Assembly (NCBI GenBank): GCA_965226475.1
Contig: CBDDDJ010000004.1
Span: 1,922,001 to 1,986,000 of the forward strand
DNA: 64,000 nucleotides
Source of the DNA: JASLMY01 sp965226475
GTDB lineage: Bacteria; Pseudomonadota; Alphaproteobacteria; GCA-2731375
Direction of reading: 5' to 3'
Numbering within the stretch: position 1 is the stretch's first letter; the number at the start of each line of letters is the position of its first letter. Below are positions 1 through 9,755 of the stretch, piece by piece. The notes below the pieces were generated by a model, which was given only the letters and a program-made list of their open reading frames with translations, searched no databases and was not told the DNA's origin. Both the position numbers and the translations under genes were made by a program.

Positions 1-507
1 CCAAATGTAACATGATCACGGCGATCGCGCTCACGGCGTGTCCGGCTTTTGAGGGCGCCGTGAACCGCCTACACTGGCGGTGCGCGACGACAGGGGTTCC
101 AACCCCACGGCGCGGCCTCCGCCGTCGAGATGGGAGGCCCCGGCGGCGGGGGTTCTTGAGACTACCGCGACTCGCTCTCACCGAACTGCCGCCACTCCCG
201 CCAGCCGCACGGACCGGCGGGATCGGGCCCTACTTCACGTAGCCGCCGAAGGGCAGGATTCCGAAGTCGATATCGAGATGATTGCACCATTCGTCATGGG
301 CATGCGACGGCAGGGCCGACGGCTTCGAGGGCCTTTACCGATCAGATATATGCCTCCTTCCCGAAACCCATCGCCGCCCCCGGTTACGGGAAGGTCGGTT
401 TCGGGACACGGTTCTGGGAGACGCGGAAGGGGGAAATGCGTCCCGTGGCAGGCCGCCGCCGCCGTCTACGAGAAACCTTCGTTTTCGGGAAGGCAGGCCG
501 ACGCTCG
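1..507. other. Intergenic, no gene recognised
   Basis: No reading frame here looks like a real protein; the open frames are short and arginine/proline-rich, as expected from GC-rich noncoding DNA. A perfect 10-bp inverted repeat, TCCCGAAACC at 359-368 and GGTTTCGGGA at 397-406, lies downstream of the stop of the neighbouring minus-strand peptidase gene. It could be a 3'-end structure, but no T-run follows it. Confidence 0.5.
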
Positions 508-3460
508 CTAGTTTGGCTCATCGTCGAGTAGCAAATTGAAGATCGGCACGAGGGCCGCCGCCTCGTTGACCGTGGGATCGCGGCCGATGGCGACCTCCGC
601 GCCGTCCTTCAGGCCATCGCCGTCGCTGTCCGGGTCGAACGGATCGGTGCCCAGCGCGAATTCCTTCTCGTTCAACAGCCCATCGCCGTCCGCGTCCTCG
701 CCTTCCGGCAGATTGGGAACATGCGGGTCCGAGCCCTGCTGGAACTCCTCCAGGTTGCTCAGGCCGTCGCCGTCGGGATCGTCGTCCGCATCGTTCGGGT
801 TCTCGGGGTCGAGGCCGTGGGCGACTTCCCACGAATTCGTCATGCCGTCGCCGTCGCTGTCGGCGCTGTTCGGCAACAGCGGCAGGTTCAGGGAGACGAA
901 CGGGTTTTCCACCGTGCTCACCGGCACCTCGATATCATTGAAGGTCCGGACGAGATAGCCCAACCGGCTGCCCGTGACCCGGGCCGAGCCCGGCGGCATC
1001 ACGACCACGTGCTCGCCGTTGATCTCCACGATCACCGTATCCGAAAAGACTCCCACCACGCCTTGCACCGCACTGCCCGCGAGGAGGGCGAAGTCCAGGT
1101 CGCTGTGCACGATTCCCTTCAGGATGCCGAAGGGCGCGTTGTTGTTGTTGGTCGTAAAGCTTTGCGTCTGGCTACTGGCCCGCATGGCGCCGAAGACGTC
1201 CACCGCCTCCACCTTCCAGTGATAGGTGGCGAGGTCCCGCAGCCCCGCCGTCGCGTCCACCGCCGCCGCCGAGGACGGCAGTTCCTCCAGCCGGTAGGCG
1301 CCGGGGGCGCCGTTGAAGGTCGTGAAACCCGTGCCATCGGCAATCAGGAGCGTATTAGGTGAGGTCATGGCCGTTCGGGTCCGTCGTATCGCCCCAATCG
1401 AAGATCCCCACTGTCTTCACCGTGGCGCCCGCCAGGGGCGAGAGCAGGTCAAAGGTGGCTGGCTGAGCATTGGTGCCGAGGTTCTTGTAGACCACCGAGC
1501 GCCGGGCCGGCGAGAGCGCCCCGGTCTCCACGTCCTGGACGTAGTAATAGACCTCGTACTTGCCGGGCGCGGTGAAGCCGTCGGCCAGCAGATAGAAGCG
1601 GTCGCCGTGGGGGTTGCCGGCGCCGCCGGGGGGCAGCAGCTGGCGGCGAGTGTAGTTCGTCTCCAACTGCTCGGTGCCGCCCTCGGGCGCCAGTTGGGTC
1701 GCCGGCGCGCGGATTTCCACGTAGGCCTGGCTCACTTGGGCCGTGTCGTTGGCGAAGAGCTCCAGTGCCGCCTGACTCTGGGCGTTGCTCAGGAAGAGCG
1801 TCGCCGTCACGGCCGTGATGTCGGCCGGATTGTCGGCCGAGTTTGTGTCATGGTTGGGTCCGGTGCCGAGGAAGAGGCCGGCCGCCAGGGCGCCGTCGCT
1901 CGAGGCCAGGTCCAGCACGTTGCTGCCCGCGCCATCGCCGTCGTCGTCCAGCAGGGGGTGCTGCTCGGCCGCATCGAAATACTGGTTCGCGCTGTTCTTC
2001 GAGGCGCCACCGGTCCGGGTGTAGTCCTCGGTCTTGACCGTCGCCGCTTGGAACGACGTGCGGAAGTCGCTACCGCGCCCCAGTTCCTGGAAGAACTCCT
2101 CCAGGAAAAATTCGCCGACGCGGATCCCGTCGGCCTCCCGGGGCCCCTTGTAGCTCTCCTCGTCCGCCGCCGCGCTCGCCACGATCAGCCGGTTCGGCCC
2201 CGACAGTTGCGGAATGAAGCCGCCCGAATAGCAGGTGCCGACGACCACCACGCGCGGTTCCTTCCGCGCTTCCGTGCTCAGCCCCGCTTCCAGCGCGTCC
2301 AGCCAGCCGTCGAGTTCCGCCGGCGTGATCGTCTCGCCGCCGCCCAGAAGGAACGTCGGCGCCGGGGCGCCGTGGTCGACGAAGACCACGTAGACGGGCG
2401 CGGGATTGTTGTTCACCACCGCCGCCAAGCCCTCGATGGTCGCCCGGATGCCCGACTTGGTCGGCACCGCGTCGACACCAATGCCGGCCTGGCTCAAGGA
2501 ATTGTCGGGCAAGCCGTCCTGGTTGGCGTCCTGGCTCGGATCGTGGTTGAAATAGAAGATGTTCTGGTCGGCGAAGCCGCGCTTCAAGAGCGTTCGGTAG
2601 ATCCGGTTGGCGGTCTTGTTGTGGCTCGCCAGGCCCTCGTTGTTGGCGATTTTGCCCTCGACGACGACCGCATAGCCGGCCGAGGTCCCGACCAGCACGA
2701 TCCCCGATTCGGAGTTTGAGGCCGCCAAAGCTAGGGTGCCCGCGAAGCGTGCTTGCAGGGTCCAAGTACCCTTCTTGTCGAACAACAGGTCGCCGCCGCC
2801 GCTCAGGAGCCCGTTGCCCGCAAGTCCGAGACCACTCACCGTCACCTGGCCATTCGTGTTGGTCAGAAACGGACCGATCGTCACCGTCACGCCGTTCGGG
2901 CCGTTCACATCCAGCAGGACCTGGCTGATCGAGAGGTCGGCATTCAAATCCGCCGGGTTGGTCAATTTCATCGAGACATCCAGCGCGCCACCGAAAAATA
3001 TGCTCGAGGTCGAGGTCGTCAGATTCAAGGTCGTGAACTGCTTAAAAACGTCGAAGAAGAGGAACTGGTGCTCGGTCGTGGTCACGCGGCCGACCCCGTC
3101 CGTCGCCTCCGCCGTGATCCTGTAGGTCTGGTTATTGGTAAAGTTCGCGCTCAGGCTGGTGATCCGCCAGCTCGACCAGTTGCCGCCCGCGCTCTGGTCC
3201 GCCGCCGCTATCCATTGTGGTGTGCTGGTGAGGCCGCTGCCGTCCGACGTGACGTAGAAGCTGCCGTCGGTGTCAACGGCGGCCGGAATATGGGCCAGGG
3301 CGGCGGCGTAACAATGTACCAGTGGCTCGGTGGCAGCTTGTCCACGTAGTCCATAGGAGGGACCCGCGCGCGGGGCGACGTGCCTTTCAATGGGCAATCG
3401 GCGGCCCGCGCGTGGGAGGTTCCTGTGGACCCACGTGGGCAAGCGGGGGAGGAAGCGAGA

Positions 3461-4225
3461 TTATTGGGAAGGGTGTCGTCGTCGCGATCGGCTCTGCTTG
3501 AGCCGGTAGCTTTCTGCGTTCATCTCCAGGATATGGACATGGTGGGTGATCCGGTCGAGCAGCGCGCCGGTGAGGCGTTCGCTGGCGAAGACGGAGGTCC
3601 ATTCCTGGAAGGGCAAGTTTGAGGTGACGATGGTGGCGCCGCGCTCGTAGCGCTGGCTGAAGATCTCGAACAGCAGCTCACTCCCGGTCTGCGACAGCGG
3701 GACGTATCCGAGCTCGTCGACGATCAGGAGATTGACCTTGGCGAGCTGGGCCTGGAGGCGGAGCAGCCTCTTCTCGTCGCGGGCCTCCATCAGCTCATGC
3801 ACCAGCTGGGAAGCGGTGGTGAAGCGGACGCTCAGGCCCTTCTGGCAGGCGGCCAGTCCGAGGGCGAGCGCGATGTGGGTTTTGCCGACACCGGAGGGGC
3901 CGAGCAGGATCACGTTCTCCCGCCGCGCGACGTACTCGCCCCGGGCCAGGTCCAGCACCAGCATCTTGTTGAGTTCCGGCACGGCCTTGAAGTCGAAGCT
4001 CTCGAGCTGTTTGACGATGGGGAACCTGGCTTGCTTGATGCGCCGCTCGACCAACCGGCGCTCTCGGTCGATCAGCTCCAGCTCGGTCAGCCGGGCGAGA
4101 TAGCCGACATGGTCGACGCCGTCGCCGGCCGCGATCCGCGCCTGCTTGTCGTACTCGCGCAGGACGGTCGGCAGCTTCAGGCTCTTCAGTTGGTGATCGA
4201 GCAGGAGGCGTGGGGCTTCAGCCAT
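3461..4225 (-). CDS. istB: IS21 transposition helper ATPase IstB
   Basis: A 254-residue AAA+ ATPase that assembles with IstA and target DNA and activates IS21 transposition. Walker A is GPSGVGKT at about residues 109-116 and Walker B is LLIVDELGY around 167-175. The chosen start (MAEAPRLL) overlaps the istA stop by 8 bases, the usual coupled arrangement; a longer in-frame extension would run inside istA and looks non-coding. The length is normal for the family and nothing in it is broken, so it should be functional. The same protein is encoded at 36332-37096. Confidence 0.93.
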   Translation of the reverse strand: MAEAPRLLLDHQLKSLKLPTVLREYDKQARIAAGDGVDHVGYLARLTELELIDRERRLVERRIKQARFPIVKQLESFDFKAVPELNKMLVLDLARGEYVARRENVILLGPSGVGKTHIALALGLAACQKGLSVRFTTASQLVHELMEARDEKRLLRLQAQLAKVNLLIVDELGYVPLSQTGSELLFEIFSQRYERGATIVTSNLPFQEWTSVFASERLTGALLDRITHHVHILEMNAESYRLKQSRSRRRHPSQ

Positions 4226-5714
4226 GTCCGGCGCCTCCCGCCAGCAAGGTTGCGTAATCGGCGATCCGTGTCGCGGCGACAAAGGGCTGGGGGAGGTGAG
4301 GATAGCGAGAGAAGTCCAGGTGGGCCGGTCGCCTCTCGATCCGGGCCAGGAGCAGATGCTTGACGGCATCGAAGCCGACCAGGCGCCGCTTCACCGCCTC
4401 GCGCACCGCCACCCTCACCTGGCTCTCGGGGAAGTCCTCCAACAGGCGCAGCACCTGGATGTACTCCCGCTTGCCGCGATGGCCGAAGCGGGCTTCGAGG
4501 AGATGGCGCAGCTCGTCGAAGGCGGGATCCAGCTTCCACCCCAGCAGCGGGGCCGCTTGATCCAGGGCACCCGGCTTCTTCTCCAGCAAAGACAGATAGT
4601 GCAGCGGGTCGTAGACCACGTCGCCACGCACATAGGAGCGGGGATGACGGGCGATGATCTCGGCGCCGAGAGTGATCTCGACCCGGTCGACATAGCCCTT
4701 GACCATCACGTCCTTGTAGGCGTGGACCGTCGGCGCCGAGTAATCCACCAGCCGGTAGCGCACCAAGGCCATCGAGGAGACCTGCCCGGGATGTTGCTCA
4801 CAAGCCTCGAAGGGGACGGCCGGTAGATCGCGCAAAGCCTCGAGGTCGGCCAGCAGCGCCGTTGCCTTCTCGCCTTCCTCCAGGGCGTCGAGACGCGCCA
4901 GGCAACCCGCCATCAGCTGTTCGTTCAGGGCGTCCAGGTCCCGCACCTTTGGGATCGGCACGAAGAACTTGCGCCGCGCCGTCTTCACCAGCGCCTCGAC
5001 CTTCCCTTTGTCGTTGCCCTTGCCGGGCCGGCCGAAGCGGTCGCGGAACAGATAGTGCGACTGCAGATGCGAGAAGGCCTGGGTGCGGCGGCGCTCGCCG
5101 TCGCCCATGATCCGCGCCACCGCCAGCGTCGTGTTGTCGTACAGGATCGATCGAGGGATCCCGCCGAAGAAGGCGAAGGCGCTGACGTGCCCGTCCAGGA
5201 AAGCCTCCGTCGTCTCCCGCAGGTAGGCCTTCACGAACCAGGCGTTCGAATGGGGCAAGATAAAGCAGAAGAAGTGGACCTTCTCCCGCTTGCCACGCAG
5301 ATCGACCACCGCTTGGCCAAAGTCTGCCTGGGCATGGCCCGGCGGGTGATGCAGCGGCACGAAGGCTTCGCGTGTCGACTGCCGCTGAGCGCGGACGTAG
5401 TCCTTCACGATGGTGTAGCCGCCGGTGAAGCCGTGCTCGTCCCGAAGCCGCTCGAAGATCCGTTGTGCCGTGTGCCGCTGCTTGCGCGGCACATCCCGGT
5501 CCGCCGACAGGATCGCGTCGATGACCGCCGTGAACTCTTCCAGCTTCGGCCGTCTCACCGGCATCGTCCGCCGATACCCCGGCGGCGCCGAGTAGCTCAG
5601 CATCTTCTTCACCGTCCGGCGGTCGATGCCAAACCGCCGCGCCGCCTCACGGTGGCTCAGCCCCTCATCGACAACTGCCAGCCGAACCTGCGCATACAAC
5701 TCCACGCCATACAT
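4218..5714 (-). CDS. istA: IS21 transposase IstA
   Basis: A 498-residue DDE transposase of the IS21 family. The N-terminal helix-turn-helix spans about residues 14-40 (LSHREAARRFGIDRRTVKKM). The catalytic core is retained: Asp131 in HAQADFG, Asp193 in ILYDNTT and Glu240 in DKGKVEALV. A C-terminal beta-barrel region follows. It is the first gene of the element and overlaps istB by 8 bases. The length is typical and no frame damage is visible, so this copy looks active. It lies antisense inside the peptidase gene it interrupts. Confidence 0.93.
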   Translation of the reverse strand: MYGVELYAQVRLAVVDEGLSHREAARRFGIDRRTVKKMLSYSAPPGYRRTMPVRRPKLEEFTAVIDAILSADRDVPRKQRHTAQRIFERLRDEHGFTGGYTIVKDYVRAQRQSTREAFVPLHHPPGHAQADFGQAVVDLRGKREKVHFFCFILPHSNAWFVKAYLRETTEAFLDGHVSAFAFFGGIPRSILYDNTTLAVARIMGDGERRRTQAFSHLQSHYLFRDRFGRPGKGNDKGKVEALVKTARRKFFVPIPKVRDLDALNEQLMAGCLARLDALEEGEKATALLADLEALRDLPAVPFEACEQHPGQVSSMALVRYRLVDYSAPTVHAYKDVMVKGYVDRVEITLGAEIIARHPRSYVRGDVVYDPLHYLSLLEKKPGALDQAAPLLGWKLDPAFDELRHLLEARFGHRGKREYIQVLRLLEDFPESQVRVAVREAVKRRLVGFDAVKHLLLARIERRPAHLDFSRYPHLPQPFVAATRIADYATLLAGGAGHG

Positions 5715-6632
5715 CTCCTGCCCCCCGTCGCTAACAACAGGGGACGATCACTGGCGCATCTTCGCGCCGCCGCAACCGGACTACCCGGCCGCCTCGCGTG
5801 GAGCATTTTTGCAGCGCCGCCTACACGTCGGTGATCCGCACGCGCGCATTCGCCACTCCCGAGCCATCGGGATCCGCCGCCGTGCCGCTGACTTCGAAAA
5901 GCTGGTTCACGCTCGCAAGATCGGGCGGATCGGTGATAATCACTTGCGGAGATACCAAGTCAATCAGGTAATCCTCGACCACGACCGCGCTCAGAATGTC
6001 GAAGTCATCCACGGCGATGAATTTCAGACTCGTCGTCTGAGCAATGCTCAGGGGTCCGGCATAAACTGTTGACTGCGGAGTCGGCGTGCTTCCGTCGGTG
6101 GTATAGTGAATGGCACATGAGCCAACATCGTCCTGGCAGGTTAAACTGACGGTCTGCACATCGCCGTAAGTGCCCGATGCGACGTCGGCCGTTACCGTCG
6201 GCGGGGCTCCGCCCGTCCGGGGCAGGAAGGAAAGCACCAGCTTGAGGACTACGTGATCGCCTACAGTGTCGGCCGTGCGGACAACGAGTCTGACGATATC
6301 CCCCTCGGCCAGGTCTATCCCCGTTATCGCCGAGCTTCCTCCACTTCCGGTCAAGAAATCGAAGGGAGTGACACTGTTGTATGAGTCACTGTTAGTCGAC
6401 GGAATCGAGCCATCGGTCAGCGTGACGTCGTTCTTGGTCAGTGACCACACATTGAAGCGAAACTCCTGAGTCCCGCCATCCCAGATCCCACCTGTGATAT
6501 CGACCGTGCCATACGCCGGACTAGTCCACGCGATGGCTATCGTTTCGCCCATGGTGGCCGGGGAGTGGCCAAGCACATCCCCGGCCGTCCAGTCCCCCTC
6601 CCCAGGAGATCTTTCGGTGGTGGTGACCCTCG

Positions 6633-6642
6633 CCCCCCCCCC
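6633..6642. repeat. Poly-C tract of 10 in the peptidase gene
   Basis: Ten consecutive C on the plus strand (G in the coding sense) lie just after GNGSFE in the peptidase frame. With ten G the frame runs into GGGRGSPPP and fails. With eight or eleven it continues into RVTTTERSPGEGDW and the downstream frame at MGETIAIAW. It is either a slippage-prone contingency tract or a sequencing or assembly indel. Confidence 0.7.
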
Positions 6643-6717
6643 TCAAACGAGCCGTTCCCCCAGGTGGCACCGGTCGTTTGGCTTGACGCGAGAGTACCGC
6701 GCAACTCATACGACCAA

Positions 6718-6823
6718 GCACCATTCGGATTCGAGGTGTCGCTCCAGTCCGCGAACACGTCGAAGGTGATGCACCATTCGGATTCGAGGTGTCGCTCCAG
6801 TCCGCGAACACGTCGAAGGTGAT
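6718..6823. repeat. 53-bp perfect tandem duplication
   Basis: Two head-to-tail copies of a 53-bp unit (6718-6770 and 6771-6823) that encodes ITFDVFADWSDTSNPNGA in the peptidase sense. Since 53 is not a multiple of three, the duplication shifts the frame right after the signal peptide. Deleting one copy joins ...WAADVITFDVFADWSDTSNPNGA to WSYELRG. Confidence 0.9.
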
Positions 6824-7120
6824 GACGTCGGCCGCCCATCTGCTCTCGTCGGCCGAGGGAGCAAGTACCGCGCCAGTCGCCAAGCCCACCACGGCGGCAA
6901 GCCCCAGCATGAGACCGCGACACGATCCCTGGATCGACCGCCGCCACAATGAGAACAATGCGCCAGACGACATGCCACCTCGCTTCGCCGAGTGATGGAC
7001 ATCTCCAATCTTGCCCGTGTCACACTACCATTACAGCGGAGGAAGGATAATCAACATATCGTACTACATTAGCGATGACCGCGCCCGGTTGTCATCACTC
7101 AAATGGGTGAAGAAGCACCT

Positions 7121-7759
7121 TCACGATGCCGAAACGGCCCACAGTGCTGGGTGTGTACCGTGGGCGATGTCGCCATGTCCCAACTTTCTTCGATTTTGCT
7201 CGCACAACCGCTCCGCGCCCCGCCCGCCGGGAAGATGCGGATAGAGCGTCGATTGCGACACGATCAGTCTCTCAGCCACCTCGGCCACCGAGATGCAGTT
7301 GGCCCGCAGCATGGCCTTCGCCGCTGTGATGTCGGCCTCCGTCATGGATGGCGGCCGTCCACCAGTTCGCCCCCGCGCCTTTGCGGCCTCCAGCCCGGCC
7401 ATGGTGCGCTGGCGGATAATGCCCCGCTTGAACTCGGCTAGGGCGGCAAAGATGTGGAAGACGAGGCGCCCGCCGTTCGTCGTCGTGTCGATGGCCTCGG
7501 TCAGCGAGCGGAAGCCGATGCCGCGCGCCTCCATGTCCTCGACGGTTTCGATGAGCTGCTTCAGCGAGCGCGCCAACCTGTCCAGGCGCCAGACTACCAG
7601 CGTGTCGCCCGCACGCATGTAGTCGAGCGCCGCTTGAAGCTCCGGCCGGTCTCGTTGCGCTCCGGATGCCTTCTCGGTGAAGACACGGCCGCAGTCAGCG
7701 GCGGTGAGAGCGTCGAGTTGAAGTTCGGGGTTTTGGTCCTGCGTCGATACGCGGGTATA
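7121..7759 (-). pseudogene. Serine recombinase (resolvase/invertase), 5' truncated
   Basis: Reading the minus strand from 7759 gives YTRVSTQDQNPELQLDAL, the N-terminus of a resolvase including the catalytic Ser of RVST. It continues through LVVWRLDRLARSLKQLIE and the conserved long helix (AALAEFKRGIIRQRT) to a C-terminal HTH (ISVAEVAERLIVSQSTLYPHL). The codon before the first Tyr is TAA and no start codon lies upstream of the catalytic Ser, so the first four or five codons have been lost. At that point the sequence changes to an unrelated amidase fragment. A shorter product from the ATG at 7618 would lack the active site. The C-terminal tail after HLPGGRGAE also looks non-homologous. Confidence 0.8.
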
Positions 7760-7762
7760 TTA

Positions 7763-7960
7763 AATCCGCACAATCCCGATGACCATCCGGACTACGCCTA
7801 TTCGACCTACAACCTGCACACGGATGGGAGCGGTGTCTGCACCTCGTCCAGACAGCGCCCGATTCTGACGATGCGTCCCAACTTCCTGACCATCGATGAC
7901 CCCCACGGCTCCGGCGTGCGGCACCTCTCGGCGGCGGCGAGAGCCCGACAGGCGGGCTAA
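7763..7960 (+). pseudogene. C-terminal fragment resembling N,N-dimethylformamidase large subunit
   Basis: The plus-strand frame reads NPDDHPDYAYSTYNLHTDG, then SGVCTSSRQRPILTMRPNF, and stops at 7958-7960. The TYNLHTDGSGV...RPILTMRP pattern is like the conserved C-terminal region of N,N-dimethylformamidase beta-subunit-like proteins. Only about 65 residues remain and the N-terminal several hundred are missing. Similarity begins exactly where the truncated resolvase stops (about 7760), so this is a rearrangement junction. The assignment is from memory of the family motif and is moderate only. Confidence 0.5.
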
Positions 7961-9117
7961 TAGATCGGCACACCGGGCTTCAGGCCGAGGAAGACGCGGC
8001 CGGCAGCTTCAACGATCTTCGTCGAGACGACGAAGTGCTGGCTTGCGGTGTGGATGTCGCGGAAACAGCGATCCAGAGGGTGGGACGCATAGAGCGCCGT
8101 GCCGCTGGCCGTCTTGTACATGAGGTCCACGGCTTGGACGCAAGCTTCGTAAGCGTTGCAGACCGACAGCCGATAGAGGGCGTACTGGCGCTGAGATACG
8201 GCATCGCCGGCGACCAGGCTCTCCCAGATCGATTCCATGGCGTCGAAGGCGAAGCCGCGCGCCGCAGCCACCAGGGTTTCGGCTCGGCCGATGGCGACGT
8301 GGACGTGTGCCTCGTCGCTGAGCCCAGTGTCGATCCGCGTCACCTTGTGCTCGGCCAGCTCGATGACGGAATCGATCGCGGCCCGGGCGATCCCGAGCGG
8401 GATCCCACTGAGATTCACGAGGTGCAGGTTACGCATGCCGTAGAGCGGCTCCGACCGCTGGCCCGGCGAGTGGAACGGGTCGAAGGTATGCTCGGCCGGG
8501 ACGAAGAAATCGGCGATGGCATAGTCGTGGCTGCCCGTGCCGCGAAGGCCGGTCGACGTCCAGGTATCGATGACCTCGATGGCGTCGCCCGGCAGATAGC
8601 AGAGCCGGATCTCAGGCGCCCCGTTCACGCCCTCGCGGGGTTTGCCGTCCTCGACGACGATGCAACCGCTGAAGAGCCAGGTGCTGTTCTGACAGCAACT
8701 GCCGAATGTCCACCGACCGCTGACCCGGTAGCCGCCGTCGACCACGACGGCTTTTCCCGTCGGCCTGGTGACGCCGCCGGTGAAAGCGTCGAGGTCGGAA
8801 TACATCCGGCGGGCCACGGCCTGATCCAGATAGGTGATGTAGAAGCCTGCGTGCAGGCCCAGCATCGCGGTCCAACCGACCGAGCCGTCTTTCATCGACA
8901 GCGCCTCGACGACGCGTATCTGCGTCATCGGGTCGACCTCCGGTCCGCCCCAATCCCGCGGCATGGAGAGGCTGAACATGCCGGCCTCTTTCATCGCCTC
9001 AACGAGGGGCAGCGGCATCCGTCGCCCGGACTCCATCTCGTCCCGATAGGCCAGAATTTGCGGACCCAAAGAGTGCGCCGTCTCCACGAACGTGTCCGAG
9101 TTGCTAAGTGTGGACAT
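7957..9117 (-). CDS. Acyl-CoA dehydrogenase-fold flavoprotein (group D monooxygenase-like)
   Basis: A 386-residue protein with the acyl-CoA dehydrogenase fold. The N-terminal helical domain contains MPRDWGGPEV, the middle beta domain contains SGRWTFGS and TWTSTGLRGTGSHDY, and the C-terminal helical bundle ends GLKPGVPIY. The GLRGTGSHD motif and lack of an obvious acyl-CoA catalytic Glu fit the DszC/HsaA-like branch, which are reduced-flavin-dependent monooxygenases rather than dehydrogenases. Substrate unknown. The ATG at 9117 is preferred because GGAG sits 9 bases upstream; a TTG at 9126 is directly against it. It stands alone, ending opposite the amidase fragment. Confidence 0.8.
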   Translation of the reverse strand: MSTLSNSDTFVETAHSLGPQILAYRDEMESGRRMPLPLVEAMKEAGMFSLSMPRDWGGPEVDPMTQIRVVEALSMKDGSVGWTAMLGLHAGFYITYLDQAVARRMYSDLDAFTGGVTRPTGKAVVVDGGYRVSGRWTFGSCCQNSTWLFSGCIVVEDGKPREGVNGAPEIRLCYLPGDAIEVIDTWTSTGLRGTGSHDYAIADFFVPAEHTFDPFHSPGQRSEPLYGMRNLHLVNLSGIPLGIARAAIDSVIELAEHKVTRIDTGLSDEAHVHVAIGRAETLVAAARGFAFDAMESIWESLVAGDAVSQRQYALYRLSVCNAYEACVQAVDLMYKTASGTALYASHPLDRCFRDIHTASQHFVVSTKIVEAAGRVFLGLKPGVPIY

Positions 9118-9541
9118 CCTGGTCAACTCCGGAGGTGGGGCCGGTTACAACCTCAGCCGAGATTCCCCAGATGGCTTCTCCCAACCGCCGACAATGATAG
9201 TAGAATGGGCATTCGATCGCGAATCCGGCCGTGAGCTGTCATGATAGGCTGTGGTCCGCACTTGATCGGGCTGATTTGGTGATGAGAAGCCCGGCCCGGT
9301 GACCATTCCGCATTGTGAGGGCGCACTTCGACCTGGGCAGCACACACCTGTCCTGTCGGGCGACCTGGATGCTACTGGATGGGCCGCCGTCATGGCGGCA
9401 AAGGGGCCGGTCGCAGCCCATCGATGAGGCGGAGGATTTTTCGGAACAACTCCCGCGAAATCCGGGGACAGTTGCCCGAAACCCGGGGACAGTTGCCGAT
9501 TTTCTGTACAGAGTCGTTACCGTCGCGCCGCCTGAAAACCC
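9118..9541. other. Intergenic region without a recognisable gene
   Basis: No protein-like frame is seen. The only structure noticed is a pair of 15-bp direct repeats, CCGGGGACAGTTGCC at 9462-9476 and 9483-9497 (21-bp period). These may be operator-like or remnants of an IS end; nothing else supports a function. Confidence 0.5.
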
Positions 9542-9573
9542 AGAAGGCCCAGCCGCATCCGGCCGGGCCTTCT
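9542..9573 (-). terminator. Rho-independent terminator of tRNA-Lys
   Basis: Perfect 9-bp arms AGAAGGCCC (9542-9550) and GGGCCTTCT (9565-9573) with a GC-rich loop, followed in the minus direction by GGGTTTTC. It lies 11 bases past the tRNA 3' end. Confidence 0.8.
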
Positions 9574-9584
9574 CGAAGGAATTT

Positions 9585-9660
<76 letters not shown>

Positions 9661-9755
9661 TCCGGGGGCGCGATATAGCAGAGGCGGGGCGGCTTGTCGA
9701 CGGGGCAAATCGTGGGTCGGCCCCTTCGCCCGCCCGGCGCGCGCCGTCGCGCGCT

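Larger units (their letters stand above)
3271..5825 (-). mobile_element. IS21-family element, copy A
   Basis: The element is 2,555 bp with TGT...ACA ends (TGTCAACGGCGGC left; right end in reverse TGTAGGCGGCGC). It is flanked by a 6-bp direct repeat CGTCGG (3265-3270 and 5826-5831), the expected target duplication. It carries istA and istB on the minus strand and interrupts the C13 peptidase gene. Copy B at 36142-38696 has the same length and identical encoded proteins. Both ends were set by comparing the two copies. Confidence 0.93.
508..6973 (-). pseudogene. Giant secreted C13 (legumain-like) cysteine peptidase, disrupted
   Basis: The pieces align as one gene read from 6973 down to 508. The N-terminus is a signal peptide (hydrophobic core LMLGLAAVVGLATGAVLA). 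A chitobiase/hexosaminidase C-terminal-like domain (HYTTDGSTPTPQSTVYAGPL, about 5955-6190) and Ig-like repeats follow. The C13 fold carries the likely catalytic His in FVDHG (codon 2372-2374) and Cys in GTCYSGGF (2231-2233). The C-terminus has Ca-binding thrombospondin type 3-like DxDGDG repeats (about 530-850). Four lesions break it: an IS21 at 3271-5825 with a CGTCGG duplication, a 53-bp tandem duplication (6718-6823), a C10 tract out of frame (6633-6642), and a 1-bp insertion near 1360 that ends the frame at ...NGHDLT. Removing the IS and one target copy restores VRITD-GSFYV exactly. Without the lesions it would be about 1,280 residues. Bacterial C13 peptidases are secreted or surface proteins; substrates are unknown. 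Confidence 0.8.

Noticed and set aside
9462..9497. Pair of 15-bp direct repeats as an attachment site next to tRNA-Lys
   Set aside because: The repeats do not match the tRNA 3' end and no integrase is nearby, so there is no support for an att site.
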